A DNA stretch of 30,013 nucleotides. Source: an uncultured SAR324 cluster bacterium (GTDB lineage: Bacteria > SAR324 > NAC60-12). The stretch lies in contig CABXOR010000019.1 of the NCBI GenBank assembly GCA_902513935.1, forward strand, positions 1 through 30,013, given 5' to 3'. The position numbers and the translations under genes are program-made. Below, piece by piece: positions 19,051 through 26,456 of this stretch. Numbering within the stretch: the stretch's first letter is position 1; the number at the start of each line of letters is the position of its first letter. Below the pieces are notes generated by a model. It saw nothing but the letters and a program-made list of their open reading frames with translations. It ran no database searches and was not told the DNA's origin.

Positions 19051-20667
19051 CTAATTTTTTCTGCAACATTCCCCTACTTTGTTCAGAATCCTCGGACCTT
19101 TCCAATTCACAAGGTTGCCGGATTCCATGTTCGTATTTACCAAAGTCCGGTCTCGATGGAGCATCTGCCATGAGAGCATTTTCTGAGCATATTTCAACAT
19201 TATATCCTGGTATCCTGGATCATCGGCACGGTTTATAAACTCTTCCGGATCCTTCTGCAAATCAAACAAAAGGGGCTTCAAGGCGGTCATATGGACGAAT
19301 TTGTAATGTTCATCACGCAAAACGGTAAGTGAACACTGATCCGGAGACAACCCGAATTGCTGTTCTATAATCGGTTGAAAAGAACCGATTTCCCGAAAGT
19401 CATATTCCCAGTGAACTTCTGTGCGCCATTTATCTGGAATTCTGCCATGCAAAAAAGGTAGCAAGGATCTGCCATCGCATTCTTCAGGAATTTCTGTTTC
19501 CAGCCAATCGAGGATCGTTGGCATCACATCAATGGCTTCTGTGAATAGTTCAACCTGAGTTCCTCTCCCCACAGATTTTTTGGAAGCTTGTTTTGCAATT
19601 TCTGGAGTCCGTATGATCAGAGGAATATAATAAGACTGATCGAAATATCCGGACTTACCAAATGAATAGTGATCCCCTAATTGTTCACCGTGGTCGCTAG
19701 TGAAAATAATAAGGGTAGAGTCATATTGACCTGACTTTTTCAGATAATTAATAACTCTTCCCAAATGATGATCAACTTGGGACATTAATCCATAATAGGT
19801 CGCACGTGCCTGCAAAACATCTAGGTCACTCATCATTGCAGCAGGCTCGATAAGCTTGTCGTAAAAAAATAAGTTACGTTGAATTAATTCATGAAGCATT
19901 TTGAGAAGAGGATGCTGCCGGCCTTCCTCCTCCAGCGATTCCCTGCGGATTGGTTTTGGAACCTCCGAGGGATCATACATGTTGTTATACTTTTCCGGTA
20001 CAATCCAGGGAGGATGCGGGCTCAGATAGGAAAGGTGCGCAAACCAGTTTCCATCCTCACGAACACTTAACCACTTGAGCAACTCATCTGTCAAAAAAGC
20101 TACATTACTGTCTTTATCCGGGTACACTGGAGGGGCAAATGTTGCTCCACGTCCCTTTCCTCCGGGATAGTTTGGAATAGAATCAAAAACAGTGTACTGA
20201 TTCAATGAGTGATCATAACCCTTGGTTATCAAATCAGCAATCCACGGAAGCTGGTTGTCAGTCAAAGTCACTCCGCTGCCCATTCCGGGAATCATCCCTT
20301 CGTATGTGCTGAGCAAGGGGTCCTGCTGATGTAATTTTCGAGGGTCTGCTGAAGTGTCAGTGTAGCCGAACAATGTGGGGTCATAACCGCATTTTCTCAC
20401 TTCTCGAGCAATGTTGGTAAACCGATTGTTTAGGGGAGTTCCGTTATTTACTGAACGGTGATTCATTGCGTACAGTCCCGTGAATAAGGATGCCCTGGAT
20501 GGCCCGCAAGGAACTGTTTGAGTATAGTGCTTGTGAAATAGCACTCCTTGTTTGGCCAATTGATCCAAATTGGGTGTTTTCACGACTGGATGTCCAATAC
20601 ATCCCAGACAGTCACCACGCCACTGATCTGCAGTGATGAATAAGATATTTTTATGTTTTTTCCTCAT
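19051..20667 (-). CDS. sulfatase, phosphonate monoester hydrolase / arylsulfatase type
   Basis: The 538-residue enzyme belongs to the alkaline phosphatase superfamily. It resembles the Rhizobium/Burkholderia phosphonate monoester hydrolase (PehA/PMH) group, which hydrolyses phosphonate and phosphate diesters and, promiscuously, sulfate esters. The formylglycine motif CGPSR begins at C54 and continues 'ASLFTGLYAMNHR'. Metal ligands are visible in 'TADQW' (D14) and 'FTSDHGEQLGDH'. 'GYDPTLFGYTDTSADPR', 'CDGRSLLPFL' and the C-terminal 'QKMLSWQMLHRDRTL' match that group closely as I recall it. There is no signal peptide, so it is probably cytoplasmic and matured by an anaerobic or FGE-type enzyme elsewhere. 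It lies 28 bases after gcvH. Confidence 0.88.
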   Translation of the reverse strand: MRKKHKNILFITADQWRGDCLGCIGHPVVKTPNLDQLAKQGVLFHKHYTQTVPCGPSRASLFTGLYAMNHRSVNNGTPLNNRFTNIAREVRKCGYDPTLFGYTDTSADPRKLHQQDPLLSTYEGMIPGMGSGVTLTDNQLPWIADLITKGYDHSLNQYTVFDSIPNYPGGKGRGATFAPPVYPDKDSNVAFLTDELLKWLSVREDGNWFAHLSYLSPHPPWIVPEKYNNMYDPSEVPKPIRRESLEEEGRQHPLLKMLHELIQRNLFFYDKLIEPAAMMSDLDVLQARATYYGLMSQVDHHLGRVINYLKKSGQYDSTLIIFTSDHGEQLGDHYSFGKSGYFDQSYYIPLIIRTPEIAKQASKKSVGRGTQVELFTEAIDVMPTILDWLETEIPEECDGRSLLPFLHGRIPDKWRTEVHWEYDFREIGSFQPIIEQQFGLSPDQCSLTVLRDEHYKFVHMTALKPLLFDLQKDPEEFINRADDPGYQDIMLKYAQKMLSWQMLHRDRTLVNTNMESGNLVNWKGPRILNKVGECCRKN

Positions 20668-20695
20668 TTACTGTCTGGTTATCAGAACACAGAGT

Positions 20696-21088
20696 TCAGA
20701 CTTCTTCGTCATGTAAGAACGATTCGTAATCTTCAGACGACAACAATTCCTCCGAATCGTCAGGATTTGAAAGCTCTATACGGACTACCCAGCCCTCGTC
20801 ATAGCATTCTTCGTTAATTAACTCAGGACTATCCTTCAATTCAGTATTAACTGCGATTATACGGCCGCTCACAGGCATATAAAGCGAAGAAACCGCTTTT
20901 ACAGATTCAACTGAACCAAATTCATCGCCGGCATCAATTTCGTCTTCAATCGTCGGGAGCTCCACAAAAACAATGTCCCCCAATGATTTTTGCGCATGGT
21001 CAGTAATACCGATTTCTGCTTTTTCCCCCTCTATTCTTATCCACTCGTGGTCGCGAGTGTAGAGATTGTCTTTTGGGATTTCACTCAT
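20696..21088 (-). CDS. gcvH: glycine cleavage system H protein
   Basis: GcvH is the lipoyl carrier that shuttles the aminomethyl group between GcvP, GcvT and GcvL. The 130-residue protein has 'YTRDHEWIR', 'IGITDHAQKSLGDIVFVELP', and the lipoylation site K64 in 'GSVESVKAVSSLYMPVSG', followed by 'INEECYDEGWV'. The start is supported by an AAGAGG-type Shine-Dalgarno just upstream in the gap to htrA. It is unusual that gcvT and gcvP are not adjacent. Instead the gene heads a run with a sulfatase, moaE, a kinase and a mutase. An orphan H protein may also serve lipoate relay. It is divergent from htrA. Confidence 0.96.
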   Translation of the reverse strand: MSEIPKDNLYTRDHEWIRIEGEKAEIGITDHAQKSLGDIVFVELPTIEDEIDAGDEFGSVESVKAVSSLYMPVSGRIIAVNTELKDSPELINEECYDEGWVVRIELSNPDDSEELLSSEDYESFLHDEEV

Positions 21089-21337
21089 AATACCTCTTTA
21101 AATTAATTTTAACAGGTTGCCCAAGATAGTATCGTATTTCCATATAAACAAGTTCATTGATGTACAACAATACAATACTAATTTAGCCATAGAACAATAT
21201 AAGTCCAGCAAAAAAAGCACTTCTTTTATTTTGCAGACAATTTGTAAGAAAAAATCGATGGAAGATACTAACAAAGCAGGATATGATAATATTCATAAAA
21301 AAACATTATTAAATATTAACTACTGAGAAAAAAATAA
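21089..21337. promoter_or_regulatory. divergent intergenic region between gcvH and htrA
   Basis: This very AT-rich region of 249 bases separates two divergent genes, so it must hold promoters for the gcvH operon (minus) and htrA (plus). I cannot assign -35 and -10 boxes with confidence because the whole stretch is AT-rich. I see no glycine riboswitch of the expected size before gcvH. A 69-codon open frame inside it has no family resemblance. Confidence 0.4.
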
Positions 21338-22813
21338 ATGCAAAAATATTACAAGTTGTTCGCCTTGATTATGATAACGGGGTTTTTCTGGGTTACTCCT
21401 GCCTTTACCCAAACCTCTGATGACTTGGAACAAATGATTCGTGCATCTAAAACACGTGCAGCTCTTGTTCAAAATGTTCAAAAAGCTGTTGTCCATATCA
21501 AAGTCGAAAAAATTATGCGTAGTCCTGATGGCCGTGCCCTCAACAATCCAAGAGACCTCTACAACGATGAATTTCTTCGACGTTTTTTCCCGGAACTCCA
21601 ACCTCCAGATAATCAACAACCAAAAAAACGAGAACAGCCAAATCGTGAATTTCGACAAAAAGGAATGGGTTCTGGTTCAATAATAGATGAAGAGGGTTAC
21701 ATTCTGACTAACCACCATGTTGTCGGCGAGGCAGACGAGATATTGGTTGTACTATACAATGGAGATGAAAGGAAGGCAAAGCTCGTTGGAACAGATCCTG
21801 AGTCGGACATTGCAGTTGTGAAAATTGAAAGTAATGGACTTCCAGTGCTGCCAATGGGGGATTCAGATAAAATACTTGTTGGTGAAAATGTGATTGCAGT
21901 AGGGAACCCATTCGGACTAATACAGACTGTCACATACGGAATTGTCAGTGCCAAAGGTCGATCCAATGTAGGCATCAATGAATATGAAAATTTTATTCAA
22001 ACAGATGCTGCCATCAATCCTGGAAATAGTGGAGGTCCCTTAGTCAGTCTGCGGGGTGAAATTATTGGAGTCAACAGCGCAATTTTTAGTCAAAGCGGCG
22101 GCTATCAAGGTATTGGCTTTGCGGTGCCTATAAATATGGCCCGCAAAATCATGCGGGACTTGATAGATAAAGGCATTGTTTCCAGGGGTTGGTTGGGAGT
22201 AGGAATCCAGGATGTCAGTCATGATCTTGCTAAAGCTTTTAAGCTTAAAAGTATCAAAGGCAGCCTAATTACTGGAATTATGCAAGATACTCCTGCACAA
22301 AAAGCTGGCATACGTAAAGGAGATGTCGTGATCAGAATCAATGACAAACTGATCCAAAACAGTAACCATCTGCGCAACGAAATTGCAAACGCCGGGGCTT
22401 TCGCTGAGATAGAAATGGAACTGATCCGGGATGGAAAAACCGTTTTTTTGAAACTGAAGCTGGATGAACGTCCAAAGAAAATTGGGAGGAAGAAAACCTT
22501 GCCGGAGCCTACTCAAACTCTCGAACAGGTAGAATTGTTGGGCATGACAGTAGAAGAACTCTCGGAAGAAAATGCCAAACAGCTTAGAATTGAACCTGGG
22601 ATTGGTGTTGTGATTAGAAATGTTAAATCCGGAAGCCCGGCAGAAAAATCTGGGCTGCTCCCTGGAATGATTGTACAGGAAGCAGAACGTCAAGCTGTCA
22701 GAGACCTTGATACTTTCAAAAAAATTATCAATGGGATTGACTCAGTACAAGGGGTTCTCCTTCTGATCAGAACCAGTAACGGATCACGATATATTTTTAT
22801 TCAAGAAAACTGA
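21338..22813 (+). CDS. HtrA/DegP-type periplasmic serine protease
   Basis: DegP/DegQ-type proteases degrade or refold damaged envelope proteins. The 491-residue precursor has a signal peptide (about 1-25, cut near 'PAFTQT'). A trypsin-like domain has the triad H127 ('TNHHVV'), D157 ('ESDIAVVKI') and S231 in 'NPGNSGGPL'. Two PDZ domains follow, at roughly 280-375 ('GWLGVGIQ...AQKAGIRKGDVVIRIND') and 400-485 ('SGSPAEKSGLLPGMIVQEAE'). The length is normal for the family. A charged Q/K/R-rich loop (about 86-108) precedes the protease core, like the DegP LA loop. The genes immediately downstream, an unknown small protein and a PspC-like protein, suggest an envelope-stress grouping. Confidence 0.95.
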   Translation: MQKYYKLFALIMITGFFWVTPAFTQTSDDLEQMIRASKTRAALVQNVQKAVVHIKVEKIMRSPDGRALNNPRDLYNDEFLRRFFPELQPPDNQQPKKREQPNREFRQKGMGSGSIIDEEGYILTNHHVVGEADEILVVLYNGDERKAKLVGTDPESDIAVVKIESNGLPVLPMGDSDKILVGENVIAVGNPFGLIQTVTYGIVSAKGRSNVGINEYENFIQTDAAINPGNSGGPLVSLRGEIIGVNSAIFSQSGGYQGIGFAVPINMARKIMRDLIDKGIVSRGWLGVGIQDVSHDLAKAFKLKSIKGSLITGIMQDTPAQKAGIRKGDVVIRINDKLIQNSNHLRNEIANAGAFAEIEMELIRDGKTVFLKLKLDERPKKIGRKKTLPEPTQTLEQVELLGMTVEELSEENAKQLRIEPGIGVVIRNVKSGSPAEKSGLLPGMIVQEAERQAVRDLDTFKKIINGIDSVQGVLLLIRTSNGSRYIFIQEN

Positions 22814-22831
22814 GCACAGGACTAATCTGAA

Positions 22832-23029
22832 GTGAAGAAGAAAACGAAATTGCATTTTGATCAGTTGCAGCTAAAATTGCATCAAATTATTCAGCACACT
22901 AATATTTCGGAGAAAATAGATTTTTATTCACTTTTGGATGAAATGTCAGTTTATTATTGTCTTAGCACTGAAGAATTACTGACACGTGGTTTCCGAAAAG
23001 CTTATCGGCAAGCTGTAGAAGGCGTTTAA
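22832..23029 (+). CDS. small hypothetical protein
   Basis: I do not recognise this 65-residue protein. It starts with GTG, 18 bases after the htrA stop, so cotranscription is likely. It is basic at the start (MKKKTK) and reads as three soluble helices, including 'LDEMSVYYCLSTEELLTRGFRKAYRQA'. There is no signal peptide or membrane span. It is followed 23 bases later by a PspC-like gene. The tight spacing on both sides is the main reason to accept it. Confidence 0.62.
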   Translation: MKKKTKLHFDQLQLKLHQIIQHTNISEKIDFYSLLDEMSVYYCLSTEELLTRGFRKAYRQAVEGV

Positions 23030-23052
23030 TTTTAATTTCACAGTCGAGTTTT

Positions 23053-23385
23053 ATGAATTTTTCTTTTCTCCTGGTTGGGTTTTCTTCCCTGATTTTTGCG
23101 TTATGGACAGCATATGGGCTTTACAGGAGATATAAAGGGACTCTTCCGGAACGTCCCAAGCAGCGAAAATGGTGGTTTAGTGTGTGTGCAGACTTTTCAG
23201 AAACGGTGGGCATTCCAGTCAGCATTGTCAGGTTTTTTGTGTTGTTCTACACACCAGTTGGATTGGGTCCAGTATTCTATTTTATCTACTATTTGGTCAT
23301 CCGGAACAAGGAGCCTATACCGCTGAAATCTCCGAGACGCAATCTGCAAATATCAAAAATTGAAAGCCACTATTTCGGTTCTTAG
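23053..23385 (+). CDS. PspC domain membrane protein
   Basis: The 110-residue protein has an N-terminal membrane helix (about 4-22) followed by a basic stretch. A PspC-type unit then reads 'WFSVCADFSETVGIPVSIVRFFVLFYTPVGLGPVFYFIYYLVIRNKEP', shown here only as a pattern: a short helix, 'GIP..IVR', and a long membrane helix. PspC proteins sense or respond to inner-membrane stress in the phage-shock system. No pspA, pspB or pspF is next to it. It is shorter than classical PspC, with an extra N-terminal helix. Lying after htrA, it may be part of an envelope-stress response. Confidence 0.75.
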   Translation: MNFSFLLVGFSSLIFALWTAYGLYRRYKGTLPERPKQRKWWFSVCADFSETVGIPVSIVRFFVLFYTPVGLGPVFYFIYYLVIRNKEPIPLKSPRRNLQISKIESHYFGS

Positions 23386-23391
23386 GTTACC

Positions 23392-24219
23392 ATGACATCC
23401 GTCTCATACCAGCATTCAGAAAAATTACCGCTGGCAGGACTACGTTTTCTGGTAACACGTCAGGACAGTACTGAATCTTCACTTACCGGAATGCTAGAAT
23501 CTCTGGGGGCTTCAGTACTTACTGCACAAATGACTCAAATAATTCCGACAGAATCATGGGAGTCGTTTGATGAAACTGTTCAGCAAATTTCAAAAATTGA
23601 CTGGGCTCTTTTCACCAGCAAAAATGGGGTAACTCACTGCTTGAGTCGACTTAATGATTTGGAGGTTTCTGCTCAACAATTATTTTCGTCTATCAAAACT
23701 GCCTGCGTCGGCCAGGCAACTGCTTCCGTTCTGACTGACAATGGGATTACTCCGGAACTGGTTCCAGAACATTTTCAAAGCGAGGGGCTGATTGATGCTT
23801 TTAAGCAGCATGATTTATTTGAAAAACGATGTTGGTTGATTCAAGCTGAATCTCCGCGGAGAATCTTGCAGGATTCCCTGCAAAAAATGGGAGCTAAAAT
23901 CATCTTAACTCCAGTTTACAGGAATGTTCCTGTCGTAGGAGATTATACTTTTTTACTGGCTGAACTTGAGCAGCAAAAATTGGATTGGATTTTGTTTGCA
24001 AGTCCATCTGCAGTTCAAAATTTTAACCAAATATTACCATCTGGCTTTTGGGAGTCATTGGCTGCAGAACCAAAAATTGCCTGTCTCGGTAAAATTACTG
24101 CAAAGGCAGTACGGGATTTTGGTTGGAGCGTTCAGGCTGCACCGAATATTCAAGACTTTGAACATCTTGTTCAAAGTCTTTGCGAAATCAATTCTCAAAT
24201 TTCAGTAAAATATGAGTAA
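23392..24219 (+). CDS. hemD: uroporphyrinogen-III synthase
   Basis: HemD cyclises hydroxymethylbilane to uroporphyrinogen III with inversion of ring D, in the tetrapyrrole pathway. The 275-residue protein has the two-domain HemD outline: 'LAGLRFLVTR' at the start, 'DWALFTSKNGVTHCLSRL', 'KTACVGQATASVL', then 'LTPVYRNVPV', 'DWILFASPSAVQNF' and 'PKIACLGKITAKAVRDFGW'. HemD sequences are poorly conserved, but these paired 'F(T/A)S..(G/A)V' and 'CVG/CLG..TA..' motifs are diagnostic. It starts 6 bases after the PspC-like gene. hemC is not in the window. Confidence 0.92.
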   Translation: MTSVSYQHSEKLPLAGLRFLVTRQDSTESSLTGMLESLGASVLTAQMTQIIPTESWESFDETVQQISKIDWALFTSKNGVTHCLSRLNDLEVSAQQLFSSIKTACVGQATASVLTDNGITPELVPEHFQSEGLIDAFKQHDLFEKRCWLIQAESPRRILQDSLQKMGAKIILTPVYRNVPVVGDYTFLLAELEQQKLDWILFASPSAVQNFNQILPSGFWESLAAEPKIACLGKITAKAVRDFGWSVQAAPNIQDFEHLVQSLCEINSQISVKYE

Positions 24220-24497
24220 TTTTATAACACTTGCTTTTTTAAAATAGTATTGTGAACGAAGGATTTATCAGAGCTGTCAATCATATAAACAGCGTTTCGA
24301 TCGTGATTAAGGATTTGCGGACACCCTTGTAGTGAAAACGGGGGATTGACCGTGGTAATTTCAGTAAACATCTTTGAAGGTCAACAATAAAGTCTTATCC
24401 TTCGGGAATTTGCTGTTGGCAGGTTGTATCTATCCAGCCTCGATGCACGGTCATTTTTATTAGGAATATCCCGTAATTAAGGCAGTGTGTTTTTTAA
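24220..24497 (+). ncRNA. possible structured RNA or leader, 24348-24453 core
   Basis: The 278-base gap after hemD has no credible coding frame. TGACCGTG (24347-24354) pairs perfectly with CACGGTCA (24446-24453), closing a domain of about 91 bases, and the 3' arm runs into ATTTTTAT. Inside, GAAGG pairs with CCTTC and a second small hairpin (GGCAGG...CCAGCC, one mismatch) is possible. Upstream, GCTGT and ACAGC form another short stem. I could not match it to 6S, SRP, tmRNA, RNase P or a riboswitch. An eight-base repeat in a region this size can occur by chance, so confidence is low. Confidence 0.3.
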
Positions 24498-24512
24498 GTG
24501 AGAGTTTGTAAA

Positions 24513-25841
24513 ATGAATGAGAACGAATCAAAATATTATAGTATTGAAGAAATCCGTAAATTTCAGGAAAGAGGAGTTCAAGTTCTGGATTCCAGTTCTG
24601 TTTTCATTTCTCGGGATGTAGAACCTGAAAATATTCTTCCGGGAAGCATCATCTATCCTTGTTCCAGAATCTCCGGAGCAAAAACACAAATTTATTCATC
24701 AGCCCATATTGGAGTGAGCGGTCCTGCTACTATAGAAAATAGTTGGATTGGGGAAAATGCTATTGTAGGAAATTTAGGACCTGTAACTCTAAAAGATACA
24801 GTTGTAGGCCCTCAAACTATACTCGGCTCAGGAGTTGCGGAAAATGCAGTTTTTTTGGGTAAAGAAACAATGATTAATGATTTTACAACCGGATTCGGAT
24901 TCCGAGTCCGGAAGGGATCGCTCTATGAGGAAGATACATCCTCTGCCCAACATACTGATACAAAAATGACAATCCTTTTCCCCTGGACCACTTTGGGAAG
25001 TAATATTAATTTTTGTGATGCCCTGATTTCTGGAGGCACTGGACCGGAACTGGGGTATTTTAGTGAAGTTGGTAGTGGGAGCATTCATTTTAATTATAGT
25101 ATCAGGGGTGATAAAGCAACTGCGTCTTTATTTGGTGATGCCTGTCAGGGTTTATTTTTGAATCAGGCACGTCTTTTTATTGGCGGGAACAACACTCTTC
25201 TGGGGCCGATCAAGGCAGATTTCGGTGTGATGACTGCGGCTGGATCCAGGAGCAATGGCATACTGTCGCCAGGATTGAATTTTGGACATTCTTTACCAAA
25301 AGGTAAAATTGACTATGAACCGCGAATATTTTCAGGAGCAGTGGGAATTGTAACAAAACAGGTTGATGTGCTTGCGGAGTTGACTGCATTATTCCACTGG
25401 TATCAGCAAGTACGTATTGGTTGTATTTCCCAAACAACGGAACAAAAATTCGTTTATGAATCAGGACTGAATATAGTTGAATTAAATTATGAAGAACGTC
25501 TTTTTCAGTTGAGTCGTTATGTGGAAGCTTTGGAAGGATCTCTAAGCATGTTAAGCGGCAGCAATAAAATATCAAAAAAAGAAACGGCAGAACAAAGACA
25601 ATTGTTGGAAAAATGGCCAAAAATACAACAGCAATTGGCCACACCAAAAGCATTTGAATTATTGATTCCTGAATCCTTAACTAACGCTATTGCTCGAAAA
25701 TTAGCTGAAGGTAAATTGGATTACACAGTTATAATTAAAGGAATGGATAAAGAGGGGAAACAAAAGGGGAAATGCTGGCTCAACGCCATTGCGAATGGTG
25801 TCAGGAATATTATCAATTCAGAAATAGCAATGGACGGATAA
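24513..25841 (+). CDS. pyrophosphorylase-like left-handed beta-helix protein without a nucleotidyltransferase domain
   Basis: The protein has about 442 residues from the ATG at 24513 (a GTG at 24498 is an alternative). Residues about 30-260 show hexapeptide-like repeats ('VLGSGVAENAVFLG', 'GENAIVGNLGPVTLKDTVVGP') and the conserved blocks 'LFPWTTLGSNINFCDALISGGTGP', 'SEVGSGSIHFNYS..GDKAT.SLFGD' and 'LFIGGNNTLLGP'. These match a deltaproteobacterial group annotated as UDP-N-acetylglucosamine pyrophosphorylase-like. The usual N-terminal sugar-nucleotide transferase fold and its GxGTRM motif are missing. The C-terminal 150 residues are helical. A role in sugar-nucleotide or envelope metabolism is plausible but unproven. 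It is convergent with rplT. Confidence 0.72.
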   Translation: MNENESKYYSIEEIRKFQERGVQVLDSSSVFISRDVEPENILPGSIIYPCSRISGAKTQIYSSAHIGVSGPATIENSWIGENAIVGNLGPVTLKDTVVGPQTILGSGVAENAVFLGKETMINDFTTGFGFRVRKGSLYEEDTSSAQHTDTKMTILFPWTTLGSNINFCDALISGGTGPELGYFSEVGSGSIHFNYSIRGDKATASLFGDACQGLFLNQARLFIGGNNTLLGPIKADFGVMTAAGSRSNGILSPGLNFGHSLPKGKIDYEPRIFSGAVGIVTKQVDVLAELTALFHWYQQVRIGCISQTTEQKFVYESGLNIVELNYEERLFQLSRYVEALEGSLSMLSGSNKISKKETAEQRQLLEKWPKIQQQLATPKAFELLIPESLTNAIARKLAEGKLDYTVIIKGMDKEGKQKGKCWLNAIANGVRNIINSEIAMDG

Positions 25842-25851
25842 GTTTGATAGA

Positions 25852-25874
25852 AGCGCATCTGGAGAAGATGCGCT
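25852..25874. terminator. stem-loop between convergent genes
   Basis: AGCGCATC (25852-25859) and GATGCGCT (25867-25874) form a perfect 8-base stem with a 7-base loop, in the 40-base gap between the convergent beta-helix gene and rplT. Its position fits a shared, bidirectional terminator. Neither side has a long T-run, so Rho-independent activity is uncertain. Confidence 0.6.
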
Positions 25875-25881
25875 CAACAAA

Positions 25882-26238
25882 TTATGCTGCCAGTTTTGTT
25901 TTTGCTTCCTCAGCTACTTGGGCAAACAATGTAGGTTCTTCCACGGCTAAATATGCCAAGGTTCTACGATCCATTTCAATGTCCGCAGCTTTTAATCCAT
26001 AAATGAACTGACTGTAGTTCATTCCATGTAAACGGACAGCTGCATTGATTCTCACTATCCAAAGTCGTCTAAAATCGCGTTTTTTCACTTTTCTGTCACG
26101 GTAGCTAGACTCTCTTGAACGATCAACTGCATCTTTAACTGTGCGTAAAAGACGACTCCGTCCTCCACGATAGCCTTTAGCCGCCTTAAAAAGGGATTTT
26201 TTTCGCTTTCTAGCGTGAACTGCTCTTTTAACTCTCAT
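25882..26238 (-). CDS. rplT: 50S ribosomal protein L20
   Basis: L20 binds 23S rRNA early in 50S assembly and, in several bacteria, represses its own operon. The 118-residue protein matches end to end: 'MRVKRAVHARKRKKSLFKAAKGYRGGRSRLL' style N-terminus, 'YRDRKVKKRDFRRLWIVRINAAVR' and 'GMNYSQFIYGLKAADIEMDRRTLAYLAV'. It lies 16 bases after rpmI and is the last gene of the infC-rpmI-rplT run. Its stop is followed by a stem-loop at 25874-25852. Confidence 0.98.
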   Translation of the reverse strand: MRVKRAVHARKRKKSLFKAAKGYRGGRSRLLRTVKDAVDRSRESSYRDRKVKKRDFRRLWIVRINAAVRLHGMNYSQFIYGLKAADIEMDRRTLAYLAVEEPTLFAQVAEEAKTKLAA

Positions 26239-26254
26239 AAAAATTAATCTCAGT

Positions 26255-26449
26255 TTATCCGTTTGGAAGCATCATATCTACAGAATTGGAGTCTGCTGCA
26301 GAAACCATTGCTTTTTTGCGAAGTACACGTTTTGTATCCTGGTTGCGCTTACGCATACCGTGTCGTAAAAAAGCTCGTTTCCTCTTGTAACCTCCACCTC
26401 CGGTTTTTTTAAAGCGCTTTGCAGCTCCGCGATGGGTTTTCATTTTCAT
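26255..26449 (-). CDS. rpmI: 50S ribosomal protein L35
   Basis: L35 is a small basic protein of the large subunit. From the ATG at 26449 the protein is 64 residues, the usual size, reading 'MKMKTHRGAAKRFKKTG' then 'RKRAFLRHGMRKRNQDTKRVLRK'. The open frame continues upstream to 26482, but the extra 11 residues have no family match and would overlap infC. A TAGGA Shine-Dalgarno sits 5 bases before the chosen start. The spacing to infC is 7 bases. Confidence 0.97.
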   Translation of the reverse strand: MKMKTHRGAAKRFKKTGGGGYKRKRAFLRHGMRKRNQDTKRVLRKKAMVSAADSNSVDMMLPNG

Positions 26450-26456
26450 AGCATTC

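Noticed and set aside
19040..19171. 44-residue N-terminal extension of MoaE
   Set aside because: It lies inside the sulfatase coding region and reads as a charged, non-homologous stretch. The ATG at 19039 gives the normal length.
21117..21326. 69-codon plus-strand frame before htrA
   Set aside because: It is Lys/Asn/Ile-rich, as chance frames in AT-rich DNA are, with no good ribosome binding site and no recognisable family.
24220..24497. 6S RNA, SRP RNA or cobalamin riboswitch in the hemD downstream gap
   Set aside because: I looked for the known conserved cores of these RNAs on both strands and found none, so only a generic structured-RNA candidate is reported.
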